DNA of 64,000 bases from Pacificispira spongiicola (GCF_012926505.1 NZ_JABBNT010000007.1:1-64000); one strand, 5' to 3'. Numbered from the stretch's first letter, positions 10,067-19,602 are shown. Program-made: numbers and translations. The notes: a model not told the origin generated them from the letters alone.

Positions 10067-11419
10067 ATGGCTTCAGCCGCGGAACAACTGGCAGCGAATT
10101 TCAATTTCGGCTCCATCGCCAAGGCGACAGAACTGAAGCAAAGGCTCTGGTTCACCCTGGGTGCGCTGGTCGTCTACCGGATCGGGACCTACATCCCGCT
10201 GCCGGGTATCGATCCGACGATCCTTTCCGACATTTTCGATCAACAGCGCGGCGGTGTCCTGGACATGGTCAACGCCTTCGCCGGCGGCGCCATCGGGCGC
10301 ATGGCGATTTTCGCGCTGAACATCATGCCGTACATTTCCGCCTCCATCATCATGCAGCTTCTGACCGCGGTCTTCCCGACCCTGGAAGCGCTGAAGAAGG
10401 AAGGCGAATCCGGCCGTAAGAAGATCAACCAATATACGCGCTACCTGACGGTCGTTTTGGCCGCTGTTCAGGGCTACGGCATCGCGGTCGGCCTGGAAGG
10501 GCTGAATACCTCCGCCGGGGCCAGCGCGGTGATCGATCCGGGCTGGTATTTCCGGGCCTCCGCGGTGGTGACGCTTGTGGGCGGCACGGTTTTCCTGATG
10601 TGGCTGGGCGAACAGATCACGCAGCGTGGCGTCGGCAACGGTATTTCGCTGATTATTTTCGCCGGTATCGTCGCGGAATTCCCGGCGGCGCTCGCCTCCA
10701 CCTTCGAGCTTGGCCGGTCCGGTCAGCTGTCGACCCCGCTGCTGCTGGGTTTCCTGATCCTGGCGGTCGGCGTCATCGTCGGTATCGTCTTCATGGAACG
10801 CGCACAGCGCCGAATCCTGATCCAATATCCGAAAAGGCAAGTCGGCAATAAGATGTTCGGTGGGGACAGTTCCCATCTACCGCTTAAGATCAACACAGCC
10901 GGTGTGATCCCGCCGATTTTCGCCAGCTCCATCCTGCTGATGCCTCTGACGGTCGCGAATTTCTCCGGCCCGGGCGGCGCGGATGGCGGTCTGCTGGCGC
11001 AGATTTCCTCCTATCTCGGCCGTGGGCAGCCTCTCTACATGGCGCTCTATGTCGGGATGATCGTGTTCTTCGCGTTCTTCTACACCTCGGTCGTCTTCAA
11101 TCCGCAGGATACGGCGGACAACCTGAAACGGAATGGCGGCTTCGTGCCGGGTATCCGTCCGGGGAAGAATACCGCGGATTATCTCGACTATGTCTTGACC
11201 CGCTTGACGGTCGTCGGTGCGGCTTACCTGTCGGTGGTTTGCATGTTGCCGGAATTGTTGATCAGCCAGTTTGCCGTGCCGTTCTATCTGGGCGGTACGA
11301 CCCTGCTGATCGTGGTAACGGTCACGATGGACACGGTCACGCAGATTCAGAGCCATCTGATCGCGCATCAGTATGAAGGGCTGATCAAGAAGTCAAAACT
11401 GCGGGGGAAAAAACGATGA
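10067..11419 (+). CDS. secY: Protein translocase subunit SecY
   Basis: SecY is the pore-forming inner-membrane subunit of the Sec translocon and works with SecE, SecG and SecA. 450 residues with about ten hydrophobic segments, the first around residues 22-42. The cytoplasmic loop element [20 protein letters not shown] and the C-terminal [13 protein letters not shown] are characteristic. The reading frame is open from 9980, but the ATG at 10067, after AGAGGA, gives the usual [15 protein letters not shown] start. Lies 185 bases after rplO. Its stop overlaps the adk start (ATGA). Confidence 0.97.
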   Translation: MASAAEQLAANFNFGSIAKATELKQRLWFTLGALVVYRIGTYIPLPGIDPTILSDIFDQQRGGVLDMVNAFAGGAIGRMAIFALNIMPYISASIIMQLLTAVFPTLEALKKEGESGRKKINQYTRYLTVVLAAVQGYGIAVGLEGLNTSAGASAVIDPGWYFRASAVVTLVGGTVFLMWLGEQITQRGVGNGISLIIFAGIVAEFPAALASTFELGRSGQLSTPLLLGFLILAVGVIVGIVFMERAQRRILIQYPKRQVGNKMFGGDSSHLPLKINTAGVIPPIFASSILLMPLTVANFSGPGGADGGLLAQISSYLGRGQPLYMALYVGMIVFFAFFYTSVVFNPQDTADNLKRNGGFVPGIRPGKNTADYLDYVLTRLTVVGAAYLSVVCMLPELLISQFAVPFYLGGTTLLIVVTVTMDTVTQIQSHLIAHQYEGLIKKSKLRGKKR

Positions 11420-12060
11420 ACATCATTCTGCTGGGCCCGCCGGGCGCAGGGAAGGGGACGCAAGCCAAGCGGTTGGAAGACAGTCGCGGCCTTATCCAGC
11501 TTTCGACCGGCGACATGCTGCGCGCCGAAGTGCAGAGCGGCAGCGAACTCGGCAAGACGGCGAAGGCCGTCATGGATGCCGGGCAACTGGTCACCGACGA
11601 ATTGGTCATCGGCATTATTTCTTCCCGGATCTCGCAGCCGGATTGCGCCAAGGGGTTCATTCTTGACGGTTTCCCGCGCACGGTCGCCCAGGCGGAAGCC
11701 TTGGATGCGATGCTGGCGGAAAAGGGCATGCAGCTCGGCGCGGTGATCGAAATGGCCGTCGACGACGCGGCCCTGACGGAACGCATTACCGGGCGCTATA
11801 CCTGCGCCAAATGCGGCCAGGGCTATCACGATACGTTCCAGAAGCCCGCGAAAGAGGGCGTCTGCGACAAATGCGGCAGCACGGAATTCAAGCGCCGGGC
11901 TGACGACAATGCCGAAACCGTCACTGCACGGCTGGAGGCCTACCACGCCCAAACCGCGCCGATCCTGCCTTACTATAAGGACAAGGGGATGCTGAAAGCG
12001 GTCGACGGCATGGCGGATATCGACGAGGTGACGCGTCAGATCGAGGCGATTTTGGGCTAA
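11416..12060 (+). CDS. adk: Adenylate kinase (zinc-lid type)
   Basis: Adenylate kinase interconverts ATP+AMP and 2 ADP in the cytoplasm. 214 residues. The P-loop [10 protein letters not shown] is at residues 7-16 and FILDGFPRT lies around residues 81-89. The LID domain carries four cysteines in two CxxC pairs, CAKCGQGYH and CDKCGS, separated by about 20 residues. This is the zinc-binding lid form, unlike the cysteine-free lid of E. coli. Translationally coupled to secY by a 4-base overlap. secY-adk linkage is standard. Confidence 0.97.
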   Translation: MNIILLGPPGAGKGTQAKRLEDSRGLIQLSTGDMLRAEVQSGSELGKTAKAVMDAGQLVTDELVIGIISSRISQPDCAKGFILDGFPRTVAQAEALDAMLAEKGMQLGAVIEMAVDDAALTERITGRYTCAKCGQGYHDTFQKPAKEGVCDKCGSTEFKRRADDNAETVTARLEAYHAQTAPILPYYKDKGMLKAVDGMADIDEVTRQIEAILG

Positions 12061-12389
12061 CAGCCCGAATTCGCACGGTGTTTCGCGACAGGCGGCATGG
12101 TCTCGCGGAAAATTCGAGAAATCTCGGCTTTTCTGCTTGCTGTGACGTTGACAACCGGGCGCATTTCCCTATACTCCGCGCGCTTCGCCGGGCGGAAATG
12201 ACGGAAGCGCTTGATAAATAAGCGACTTCGCCCCCAACACGCGGGGCGAGGCCGAAAAACGGACCGGATTGGTCGGGCATACTGGAAATCGATAGGGTTT
12301 CCGCCGCTCGCCGACAGGTTCGATCGAGATGGAATGATGGACGGGGACGTCGTAGGCGTCTCCTAAACACGTTTGAAGGAGTACGCGAC
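12061..12389 (+). promoter_or_regulatory. adk-rpsM intergenic region (329 bases)
   Basis: No gene is supported here. In particular no rpmJ (L36) or infA reading frame is visible between secY/adk and rpsM, positions where they occur in some other bacteria. The region holds a strong sigma70-type promoter (annotated separately) and a roughly 210-base 5' leader before the rpsM GTG. A long leader is a plausible place for ribosomal-protein feedback control, but I see no recognisable binding structure. Confidence 0.7.
12148..12175 (+). promoter_or_regulatory. Sigma70-type promoter of the alpha operon
   Basis: TTGACA at 12148-12153 and TATACT at 12170-12175, spaced by 16 bases. The -35 matches consensus at all six positions and the -10 at five. 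It lies in the only long gap of the ribosomal cluster and would drive rpsM-rpsK-rpoA-rplQ separately from the spc genes. Confidence 0.85.
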
Positions 12390-12758
12390 GTGGCACGTAT
12401 CGCGGGCGTTAACATTCCGACCAACAAGCGGGTGCTGGTCGCGCTGACCTACATCACGGGTATCGGGCGCACCACTTCCGAAGGTATTCTTGCCAAGTGC
12501 AATGTCGATCCGACGCGTCGGGTCAACGAGCTGGGCGAAGACGAACTCGCGCGCATTCGTGAAGTCATCGACCGCGATCATGTGGTTGAAGGCGACCTGC
12601 GCCGTGAAGTGGCGATGAACATCAAGCGTCTGATGGACCTGGGTTGCTATCGCGGCCTGCGTCATCGTAAGGGCCTGCCGGTCCGCGGTCAGCGCACGCA
12701 CACCAACGCACGTACCCGCAAGGGTCCGGCGAAGGCGATCGCCGGTAAGAAGAAATAA
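12390..12758 (+). CDS. rpsM: 30S ribosomal protein S13 (GTG start)
   Basis: S13 of the 30S head, which contacts the P-site tRNA and 50S bridges. 122 residues; begins with [20 protein letters not shown] and ends in the basic [14 protein letters not shown]. The start codon is GTG at 12390, with AAGGAG at 12376-12381 at good spacing; no ATG lies nearby in frame. The less common start may lower its expression relative to neighbours. First gene of the alpha operon. Confidence 0.97.
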   Translation: MARIAGVNIPTNKRVLVALTYITGIGRTTSEGILAKCNVDPTRRVNELGEDELARIREVIDRDHVVEGDLRREVAMNIKRLMDLGCYRGLRHRKGLPVRGQRTHTNARTRKGPAKAIAGKKK

Positions 12759-12825
12759 TTCTTGATCGGCATTTGCCGGTCGGCGCGGGCAGGTCGGCCC
12801 GTGCGCAGTGAAGGACGGAAGAAAT

Positions 12826-13212
12826 ATGGCTAAGGCTCCGGTTCGTAAGCGCAAGGAACGGAAGAATATCGCGTCGGGTATCGCCCACGTGAACTCCACG
12901 TTCAACAACACGATGATCACCATCACCGACGTCCAGGGGAATGCGATTTCCTGGTCCTCCGCCGGTTCCAAGGGTTTCAAGGGCAGCCGGAAATCGACGC
13001 CCTTCGCTGCCCAGATGGCCGCGGAAGAAGCCGGTCAGAAGGCGCAGGAACACGGCGTTAAGACCCTGGAAGTGAACGTCAAGGGTCCGGGTTCGGGACG
13101 TGAATCGGCCCTGCGTGCGTTGCAGTCGGTCGGCTTCCAGATCACGGCCATCCGTGACGTGACGCCGATCCCGCACAACGGCTGCCGTCCGCGCAAGCGC
13201 CGTCGGGTCTAA
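12826..13212 (+). CDS. rpsK: 30S ribosomal protein S11
   Basis: S11 on the 30S platform. 128 residues from the ATG at 12826; an upstream in-frame GTG at 12808 is rejected because AAGGACGGAAG at 12811-12821 is the probable ribosome-binding site. [20 protein letters not shown] and [13 protein letters not shown] are diagnostic. The 67-base spacer before it contains two short inverted repeats (12764-12781, 12783-12804). Confidence 0.97.
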   Translation: MAKAPVRKRKERKNIASGIAHVNSTFNNTMITITDVQGNAISWSSAGSKGFKGSRKSTPFAAQMAAEEAGQKAQEHGVKTLEVNVKGPGSGRESALRALQSVGFQITAIRDVTPIPHNGCRPRKRRRV

Positions 13213-13226
13213 CAGACCGATATTTG

Positions 13227-13299
13227 GCGCCCGCCTTTTACGACGGGCGCATGCGAGACCCGGGGTCCGGTCCATATTCGATCGGACCGTTCCGGGTCT
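13227..13299 (+). other. Two hairpins between rpsK and rpoA
   Basis: The 121-base spacer holds a 7-bp perfect stem (13227-13233 with 13244-13250) and a larger nested structure: an outer 8-bp perfect stem (13256-13263 with 13292-13299) and an inner 6-bp stem (13268-13273 with 13284-13289). No T-run follows either. They may set the ratio of ribosomal to RNA polymerase protein, by processing or partial termination; that is inference. Confidence 0.5.
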
Positions 13300-13333
13300 A
13301 AAGCTTACCTAAAGCGATGAGGCTGGAACCGAA

Positions 13334-14368
13334 ATGAGTGATATTGCCGCGAACGCCCAAAAGAACTGGCAAGCGCTGATTAAGCCGAAGAAGCTGGAAG
13401 TGACCGCCGGCTACGATGCGCGTCGCATTGCGACCGTCGTCGCCGAGCCGCTGGAACGCGGATTCGGTCTGACGCTCGGCAACGCGCTGCGTCGGGTTCT
13501 GTTGAGCTCCCTCCAGGGTGCGGCGGTGACCTCGATCCAGATCGACGGCGTGCTGCATGAATTTTCGTCCATTGCGGGCGTGCGTGAAGACGTGACGGAC
13601 ATCGTCCTGAACGTGAAGGCCCTGGCCCTGCGCATGCACGGCGAAGGCCCAAAGAAAATGCGCCTGTTCTGCGAAGGCCCGTGTGAAGCGACCGCCGGCA
13701 TGATCGAAACCGGTCATGACATCGAAGTCATGAACCCGGACCTCGTGCTCTGCACGCTCGACAGCGGCGCCAAGCTGAACATCGAATTCACCGTCGACAA
13801 CGGGATGGGCTATGTTCCGGCGACCCAGAACCGCCCGGAAGATGCGCCGATCGGCCTGATCCCGGTCGATTCTGTGTTCAGCCCGGTCCGTAAGGTCTCC
13901 TACAAGGTGGAAAACACCCGCGTCGGTCAGGTCACGGACTATGACAAGCTGTCCATGAGCCTGGAAACCAACGGTGCGGTGACCCCGGAAGACGCCGTGG
14001 CGCTCGCCGCCCGCGTCCTGCAGGATCAGCTCCAGATCTTCATCAACTTCGAAGAGCCGGAAGTCCGCACCGAAGAAGACCGTCCGTCGGAACTGCCGTT
14101 CAACAAGAACCTGCTGCGCAAGGTGGACGAACTGGAACTGTCCGTCCGCTCCGCGAACTGCCTGAAGAACGACAACATCGTCTATATCGGCGATCTGGTT
14201 CAGAAGACGGAATCCGAAATGCTGCGCACGCCGAACTTCGGCCGCAAGTCCCTGAACGAGATCAAGGAAGTTCTCGGTCACATGGGCCTGTCGCTCGGCA
14301 TGGAAATTGCCAATTGGCCGCCTGAGAATATCGAAGACCTGGCCAAGAAGCTGGAAGAGCCGTTTTAA
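13334..14368 (+). CDS. rpoA: RNA polymerase alpha subunit
   Basis: The alpha subunit nucleates RNA polymerase assembly, and its C-terminal domain contacts UP elements and activators. 344 residues. The N-terminal domain (about 1-235) contains [20 protein letters not shown]. The C-terminal domain (about 255-330) has the helix-hairpin-helix [18 protein letters not shown] and [20 protein letters not shown]. Follows a structured 121-base spacer after rpsK and precedes rplQ by 131 bases. Confidence 0.98.
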   Translation: MSDIAANAQKNWQALIKPKKLEVTAGYDARRIATVVAEPLERGFGLTLGNALRRVLLSSLQGAAVTSIQIDGVLHEFSSIAGVREDVTDIVLNVKALALRMHGEGPKKMRLFCEGPCEATAGMIETGHDIEVMNPDLVLCTLDSGAKLNIEFTVDNGMGYVPATQNRPEDAPIGLIPVDSVFSPVRKVSYKVENTRVGQVTDYDKLSMSLETNGAVTPEDAVALAARVLQDQLQIFINFEEPEVRTEEDRPSELPFNKNLLRKVDELELSVRSANCLKNDNIVYIGDLVQKTESEMLRTPNFGRKSLNEIKEVLGHMGLSLGMEIANWPPENIEDLAKKLEEPF

Positions 14369-14456
14369 GGAACGGTTCTCCGCGAGAGTAAACGCGTACC
14401 GTCCCCCGTCGGCTGTAGCCTAGAGCGACCGGCGGAGACGCGACCCGAAACCACCC

Positions 14457-14474
14457 CCCGGTACAGAAACCGGG
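14457..14474 (+). other. Short hairpin upstream of rplQ
   Basis: A 6-bp perfect stem (14457-14462 with 14469-14474) in the rpoA-rplQ spacer, 25 bases before the rplQ ATG. A second stem with one G-T pair lies upstream around 14405-14435. Possible intercistronic processing or regulatory element; function not shown. Confidence 0.3.
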
Positions 14475-14499
14475 CAGTACTATAGAAAGGACGCAGATT

Positions 14500-14919
14500 A
14501 TGCGGCATCTTAAGCAAGGGCGTAAGCTCAACCGTACGGCCGAACACCGCAAGGCGATGTTCGCCAACATGGCCAACGCGCTGATCAAGCACGAGCAGAT
14601 CGTGACGACCCTGCCGAAGGCGAAAGAACTGAAGCGCGTCGCCGACAAGCTGATCACCATGGGCAAGAAGGGCGGCCTGCACCGTCGCCGTCAGGCTCAT
14701 TCGCAGCTGCGCGACGACGCCATGGTGTCCAAGCTGTTCGACGTTCTGGGCCCGCGTTACGAAACCCGCCCGGGCGGTTATACCCGCGTTCTGAAGGCCG
14801 GTTTCCGCTATGGCGACAGCGCGCCGATGGCCGTCATCGAACTGGTCGACCGCGACGAAAGCGCGAAGGGCCAGGACAGCGGCCCGACCCAAGAGGTCGA
14901 GGCGGCGGACGAGGAATAA
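14500..14919 (+). CDS. rplQ: 50S ribosomal protein L17
   Basis: L17, near the tunnel exit. 139 residues; starts [20 protein letters not shown] and contains [21 protein letters not shown] short acidic tail (EVEAADEE) ends the protein, which is ordinary in alphaproteobacteria. Last gene of the alpha operon, followed 23 bases later by a strong terminator. Confidence 0.98.
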   Translation: MRHLKQGRKLNRTAEHRKAMFANMANALIKHEQIVTTLPKAKELKRVADKLITMGKKGGLHRRRQAHSQLRDDAMVSKLFDVLGPRYETRPGGYTRVLKAGFRYGDSAPMAVIELVDRDESAKGQDSGPTQEVEAADEE

Positions 14920-14942
14920 GATCCTCTTCCGACAGGAATTAA

Positions 14943-14980
14943 GAAAGGGCGGCATCTTTCGGATGCCGCCCTTTCCTTTT
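14943..14980 (+). terminator. Intrinsic terminator of the alpha operon
   Basis: A perfect 14-bp stem (14943-14956 with 14962-14975), GC-rich in the centre, with a 5-base loop and followed by CTTTTC. This marks the end of the ribosomal protein block. The symmetric A/T flanks could also let it serve the reverse-strand PAS gene that ends at 15021. Confidence 0.88.
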
Positions 14981-15020
14981 CGGATCGATACAACGAGTGG
15001 GTGGGGAGATCGTATCGATC

Positions 15021-15557
15021 CTAAGCGGCTGTGGGGGCCGCATAGCGCCCGTGCTCCGACCGGGCCTTACGCCAGATGTCGAGTTCGGGGGAAGAGGTTT
15101 CGGACTGCACCCGCTTGGTCACGTCGCGCACGGTGATCGGATAACCGGTTTCGGTGAACAGGCCGATATTGATTTCAAGAAAGCGTTCCGGTCCGGCGAG
15201 CACGCAGACGGCGATGCCGTTACCGTTTCGACGTTGCATCGCGCTTTCCAGATCCGGGCCGCAGGTTTCGTCCCAGATATTCCGGAACCCGACATCCTTC
15301 ATGACCGCGCACAGTTTCATGCCGTCCAGGGAATAACATGCCGGCAGGTTGAGCAGACGGCCCAATGCCTGATTGGCGATCAGGATCATCCCGTCGCGGT
15401 CAACGATGGCGAACCCGTCGGGAATGGCATTGAGCGAGATGTCCAGCATTTGGCGATGTTCGTCGAGAAGCTCATGCACGATAAACAACTCGGCACTCCG
15501 CGCGGCCATGGCGTCATCATGGGTTTCAGTCAGTTTCGTTGCGGTCGCCATCTGCAT
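15021..15557 (-). CDS. PAS-domain protein
   Basis: A 178-residue cytoplasmic protein with one PAS-like sensory domain: ISLNAIPDGFAIVDRDGMIL followed by IANQALGRLLNLP around residues 40-75, and ITVRDVTKRVQ near residue 145, where PAS folds usually end. A helical N-terminal segment precedes it, and there is no kinase, GGDEF or HTH domain, so it is a stand-alone sensor or partner of another protein. The start is uncertain: ATG at 15557 or 15551, or GTG at 15566. A strong AAGGAGG at 15586-15592 instead serves an overlapping 16-codon frame. Convergent to rplQ, divergent from the Deg protease gene. Confidence 0.75.
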   Translation of the reverse strand: MQMATATKLTETHDDAMAARSAELFIVHELLDEHRQMLDISLNAIPDGFAIVDRDGMILIANQALGRLLNLPACYSLDGMKLCAVMKDVGFRNIWDETCGPDLESAMQRRNGNGIAVCVLAGPERFLEINIGLFTETGYPITVRDVTKRVQSETSSPELDIWRKARSEHGRYAAPTAA

Positions 15558-15576
15558 GTCCCTCACGGTCGGTCAT
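15526..15576 (-). CDS. Possible 16-codon leader peptide
   Basis: ATG at 15576 (reverse strand) with a textbook AAGGAGG 9 bases upstream opens a 16-codon frame (MTDREGHADGDRNETD) that ends at 15526, inside the start of the PAS gene in another frame. The best Shine-Dalgarno in the region therefore belongs to this short frame. It may be a leader peptide coupling translation to the PAS gene, or a sign of a sequence frameshift at the PAS start. Confidence 0.3.
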   Translation of the reverse strand: MTDREGHADGDRNETD

Positions 15577-15678
15577 TTTTCCTGACCTCCTTCTCGCAGA
15601 AGCGACGCGATGCCGGTATCCGCATTTGGGGGTGAATTGCGCCTTCCAAATCCGGCTGGCGCTTCCTAGATTGGGGGC

Positions 15679-17094
15679 ATGACTGAAAGACATCCCCTTC
15701 TCGCCGCCGTTTCGGCGGTCGTTCTTGTCGCCCTGGGTTTCCTGTGTACCGGATCGGTGCGGGCGGAAACCGTCGCGGTACCCCAATCGGCGGAGCAGGT
15801 GCGGCTTAGCTATGCCCCCCTGGTGGAGCAGGTCGCGCCCGCCGTGGTGAATATCTACACCCGCAAGATCGTGGAAACGCGCAGTCCGCTGTTCAACGAT
15901 CCGTTTTTCCAGAAATTCTTCGGACAACAATTCGGCGGGACGCGTAAACGCGCGGAAACGGCGCTCGGCTCCGGCGTGATCGTTGAAGGTGACGGCATCG
16001 TCATCACCAACCATCACGTCATCGCCGATGCGACCGACATCCGCGTCATCCTGCGCGACAAACGGCAATACAATGCCCAGGTCGTCTTGTCCGACGAACG
16101 CACCGACCTTGCGATCCTAAAGCTGGAAGATGTGAAGCAAACCCTGCCGACGGTGACATTGGGTAACTCCGACGCCGTACATGTCGGCGATCTGGTGCTC
16201 GCTATCGGCAACCCTTTCGGGGTCGGCCAGACGGTGACCAGCGGTATCGTATCCGGGCTGGCGCGGACTCAGGTCGACGTTGCCGACTATCAGTCCTTCA
16301 TCCAGACCGACGCGGCGATCAATCCCGGCAACTCCGGCGGCGCCCTGGTGGCGATGGATGGGTCGATCATCGGCATCAACACGGCCATCTTTTCCAAATC
16401 CGGCGGGTCCCACGGCATCGGATTCGCCATCCCCGTCAATATGGTCCAAGCGGTGTTGAAAAGCGCACTGTCCGGGCAGCCGCTGGTGCGGCCTTGGCTG
16501 GGTTTCGACGGCAAGGATGTCGATTGGGACATGGCGATGGCCTTGGGCATGAACGCGCCGCACGGTGTGATCGTGGAACAGGTTCGAGACGGCGGTCCGG
16601 CGGATGATGCGGGGCTGGAATCCGGTGACATCATCACCGCGATCGACGATATCATCGTCGACGACGCCCAGAATCTGCGCTTTCGCGCGGCGACAAAAGG
16701 TGTCGGCGAACATATCCGCCTGGGCATCCTGCGGGATGGGAGGGAGATGGAAAAGGACCTGATCCTGATCGCCCCACCGGAAGACCCACCGCAGGATCCC
16801 GTCGCCATTCGGCGCGATGCTCCGATTGCGGGCGCCCGTTTCGTCAACCTGTCGCCGGCCCTGTGCATGCAGTTGGGCATCCAACCGGAACGGGACGGTG
16901 TCATGGTGATCGAACTGCTGCGCAACAGCCCCGCCGCGCGGCTGGGCCTTCAGGTCGGCGATATCCTGGTGTCGATCAGCGGGCGGGAAATCGACCTTAC
17001 CGAGGATTTGCGGGCGGTCCTGGATAACCCGCCATCGTCCTGGTCCCTGGTGATCAACCGGAACGGCGAGAAACTGTCGGTGCAATTGCGATGA
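15679..17094 (+). CDS. Periplasmic serine protease, HtrA/Deg family
   Basis: A Do-like ATP-independent protease for periplasmic quality control. 471 residues. An N-terminal signal peptide (hydrophobic about 7-28, ending SVRA) is followed by the trypsin-like domain with the catalytic triad visible: His113 in TNHHVIAD, Asp143 in ERTDLAIL and Ser218 in NPGNSGGAL. Two PDZ domains follow, about 265-365 (GVIVEQVRDGGPADDAGLES) and 385-470 (GVMVIELLRNSPAARLGLQV). DegP and DegQ cannot be separated by eye. Overlaps rarA by 4 bases (ATGA), so the two are probably translationally coupled. Confidence 0.95.
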   Translation: MTERHPLLAAVSAVVLVALGFLCTGSVRAETVAVPQSAEQVRLSYAPLVEQVAPAVVNIYTRKIVETRSPLFNDPFFQKFFGQQFGGTRKRAETALGSGVIVEGDGIVITNHHVIADATDIRVILRDKRQYNAQVVLSDERTDLAILKLEDVKQTLPTVTLGNSDAVHVGDLVLAIGNPFGVGQTVTSGIVSGLARTQVDVADYQSFIQTDAAINPGNSGGALVAMDGSIIGINTAIFSKSGGSHGIGFAIPVNMVQAVLKSALSGQPLVRPWLGFDGKDVDWDMAMALGMNAPHGVIVEQVRDGGPADDAGLESGDIITAIDDIIVDDAQNLRFRAATKGVGEHIRLGILRDGREMEKDLILIAPPEDPPQDPVAIRRDAPIAGARFVNLSPALCMQLGIQPERDGVMVIELLRNSPAARLGLQVGDILVSISGREIDLTEDLRAVLDNPPSSWSLVINRNGEKLSVQLR

Positions 17095-18419
17095 GCAAGG
17101 CCCCGGCCTCCGGCATGACTGGCCTGTTCGAAGCGGACGCCCCCCGTCCGCTGGCGGACAGGCTGCGTCCCAAGGCCTTGTCGGAGGTCGTGGGCCAGGA
17201 TCATCTGATCGGCCCGGAGGGGACCCTGCGCCGTATGCTGGATCAGGGGCGCCTGTCGTCCATGATCCTGTGGGGCGGGCCGGGTTGTGGGAAAACGACG
17301 CTGGCCCGGTTGGTGGCGGAACAAAGCGGTCTGGCATTCGAACCCCTGTCGGCCATCTTTTCCGGCGTGGCCGATCTGCGGAAGGTCTTCGAACGGGCCG
17401 CATCCCGACGTCAGACCGGCCAGGGCACGTTGCTGTTCGTGGATGAAATCCACCGCTTCAACCGGGCACAGCAGGACGGCTTCCTTCCCTATGTCGAGGA
17501 CGGCACGGTCATTCTGATCGGTGCGACGACGGAAAATCCCAGTTTCGAGCTGAATGCTGCCTTGTTGTCGCGGTGTCAGGTTTTCGTCCTGAACCGCCTG
17601 GACGAGGCCGCGATGTCGTCGATGCTGGAACGTGCGGAGAAGGAAGAGCAGCGCGCCCTGCCCGTCGACGACGAGGCGCGCCGCGCCCTGATCGCCATGG
17701 CGGACGGCGACGGGCGTTACCTCCTGAACATGGTGGAGGCCCTGTTCAACCTGGGGACCACCGAAAAGATGACGCCCAAGAAATTGGCGGAGGTGGTACA
17801 GCGCCGCCTGCCGGTTTACGACAAGGGTCAGGACAGTCACTACAATCTGATGAGCGCCCTGCACAAATCCCTGCGTGGGTCGGATTGCGACGCCGGTCTT
17901 TATTGGCTGGGCCGTATGTTGGAAGGCGGGGAGGACCCGCTCTATATTGCGCGACGATTGGTCCGTTTCGCCTATGAAGACGTTGGGCTGGCCGATCCGG
18001 CGGCGGCGCATCAGGCCCTGATGGGCTGGGATACCTATGAACGGCTGGGCAGTCCGGAAGGGGAATTGGCCCTGGCGCAGGTCGTGATCTATCTGGCGAC
18101 GGCACCGAAATCGAATGCTGCCTATGTCGCCTATAAGGCGGCGCGCCGGACCGCGAAGGAAACCGGTTCGCTGATGCCGCCAAAACATATTCTGAACGCG
18201 CCGACGCGGATGATGAAGGATCAGGGCTATGGCAAGGGCTATGCCTATGATCACGACGCCCAGGACGGATTTTCCGGTCAGAACTATTTCCCGGAAACCA
18301 TGTCGCGGGTGGCGCTGTACCAACCGGTGGAGCGCGGGTTCGAACGGGAAATCCGCAAGCGGTTGGAATACTGGGAGGGATTGCGTCGCAAGCGGCGCAT
18401 AACAGAAACGGAAGATTGA
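17091..18419 (+). CDS. rarA: Replication-associated recombination protein RarA (MgsA)
   Basis: An AAA+ ATPase related to clamp-loader subunits and RuvB that acts at stalled replication forks. 442 residues. Walker A GGPGCGKTT at 62-70, Walker B LLFVDEIHRFN at about 114-124, sensor 1 region IGATTENPSFELNAALLSRC, and the C-terminal tetramerisation domain ending NYFPE...YQPVERGFEREI. Starts in the end of the Deg protease gene (ATGA) and lies 3 bases before the terC-like gene. Confidence 0.95.
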   Translation: MSKAPASGMTGLFEADAPRPLADRLRPKALSEVVGQDHLIGPEGTLRRMLDQGRLSSMILWGGPGCGKTTLARLVAEQSGLAFEPLSAIFSGVADLRKVFERAASRRQTGQGTLLFVDEIHRFNRAQQDGFLPYVEDGTVILIGATTENPSFELNAALLSRCQVFVLNRLDEAAMSSMLERAEKEEQRALPVDDEARRALIAMADGDGRYLLNMVEALFNLGTTEKMTPKKLAEVVQRRLPVYDKGQDSHYNLMSALHKSLRGSDCDAGLYWLGRMLEGGEDPLYIARRLVRFAYEDVGLADPAAAHQALMGWDTYERLGSPEGELALAQVVIYLATAPKSNAAYVAYKAARRTAKETGSLMPPKHILNAPTRMMKDQGYGKGYAYDHDAQDGFSGQNYFPETMSRVALYQPVERGFEREIRKRLEYWEGLRRKRRITETED

Positions 18420-18422
18420 TCC

Positions 18423-19172
18423 ATGGAAGTCGCGCATCTGATCGTTAGCCCGGAGGCATGGCTGGCCCTGGGAACCCTGATCGTCATGGAAGTGGTGCTG
18501 GGGATCGACAACCTGGTCTTCATTTCGATCCTGACCAACAAGCTGCCGGAGGACATCCGCCCCAAGGCCCGTATGGTGGGGTTGAGCGGGGCCCTGATCC
18601 TGCGGCTCGTCCTCTTGAGTCTGCTGTTCGTCCTTGTCGGGCTGACGACGCCGGTTTTCACCCTGTGGGACCACGGCTTTTCCTGGCGCGATTTGATCCT
18701 GCTGGCGGGCGGTTTGTTCCTGGTTTGGAAGGCGACGACGGAAATCCATCACCATGTCGATCCCGATGAGGATGAAGAAGAAGGCACCCCGGTGAAAAAG
18801 GGCGCCGGACTGGGTTTCGGAATCGCCATCGTGCAGATTCTGCTGCTCGATCTCGTGTTTTCGGTCGACAGCATCCTGACCGCCGTCGGCATGACGACGC
18901 ATCTGCCGATCATGTTCGCCGCCGTGATCACGTCCGTCATCCTGATGCTGTTCGCCAGCGGCCCCCTGGCCAATTTCATCAACAAGAATCCGACCGTCGT
19001 CATGCTGGCGCTCAGCTTCCTGTTGATGATCGGCATGTTGCTGATCGCGGAAGGCTTCGGTTTCCACGTTCCCAAGGGCTACGTTTATGCCGCCATGGCG
19101 TTTTCCGGCCTGGTGGAAGGCCTCAACATGCTGGCGCGGCGGGCGCGGAAGAAACGCGCTCCTTCGACGTAA
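18423..19172 (+). CDS. TerC family integral membrane protein
   Basis: A 249-residue protein with about seven hydrophobic segments. It carries the two acidic family motifs, [15 protein letters not shown] (about residue 21) and [12 protein letters not shown] (about residue 141), which probably bind metal in the membrane. An acidic, His-containing loop ([13 protein letters not shown]) separates the halves. TerC-family proteins have been linked to metal export, including manganese, and to tellurite resistance; the ion here is not known. Follows rarA by 3 bases in the same operon. Confidence 0.9.
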   Translation: MEVAHLIVSPEAWLALGTLIVMEVVLGIDNLVFISILTNKLPEDIRPKARMVGLSGALILRLVLLSLLFVLVGLTTPVFTLWDHGFSWRDLILLAGGLFLVWKATTEIHHHVDPDEDEEEGTPVKKGAGLGFGIAIVQILLLDLVFSVDSILTAVGMTTHLPIMFAAVITSVILMLFASGPLANFINKNPTVVMLALSFLLMIGMLLIAEGFGFHVPKGYVYAAMAFSGLVEGLNMLARRARKKRAPST

Positions 19173-19221
19173 TGACAGGACCTTGCCGTAACCGCCTGTC
19201 CGCGCCTATTGTCACCGCGAT

Positions 19222-19602
19222 ATGAAGACCTTGCTCGCCATCGCCGCGGGGGGCGCCGTCGGCGCCCTGGCCCGCCATTTCTTCGCCGCGCAGGTGATGC
19301 GCTGGATGGGGACCGGATTCCCGTGGGGTATCTTCGCCGCGAACATCCTGGGGTCGTTCCTGATGGGCATCGTGGTGCAGGTCTTCATGCATCTGTCCGA
19401 ACCGATGCCGTCCCTGCGCGCCTTCATTGCCGTCGGCGTTCTGGGGGCCTTTACCACGTTTTCGACCTATTCATTGGATATCGTATTGTTGATGGAGCGT
19501 GGACAATGGGGCCTCGCTCTGGTCTATGCGCTGGCATCGGTCGGCCTTGCGGTCGTCGGTCTGATGGCTGGCATGGCCCTGATGCGGTTGGTTTTCGCCT
19601 GA
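19222..19602 (+). CDS. crcB: Fluoride ion channel FluC/CrcB
   Basis: A small membrane protein that exports fluoride as a dual-topology dimer. 126 residues with four hydrophobic helices. The family markers GGAVGALARHF (9-19), WGIFAANILGSFLMG (about 35-49) and GVLGAFTTFSTYSLD (about 73-87) are intact. The 49 bases upstream are too short for, and do not resemble, a fluoride riboswitch, so expression is probably constitutive within the rarA operon. Confidence 0.95.
   Translation: MKTLLAIAAGGAVGALARHFFAAQVMRWMGTGFPWGIFAANILGSFLMGIVVQVFMHLSEPMPSLRAFIAVGVLGAFTTFSTYSLDIVLLMERGQWGLALVYALASVGLAVVGLMAGMALMRLVFA

Noticed and set aside
16950-19067. 705-codon reverse frame across rarA and the terC-like gene
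   Set aside because: Spans two well-supported forward genes and has a skewed Q/R/H composition.
19173-19221. Possible fluoride riboswitch before crcB
   Set aside because: Only 49 bases and no pseudoknot-like fold; the gene appears to be read through from upstream.
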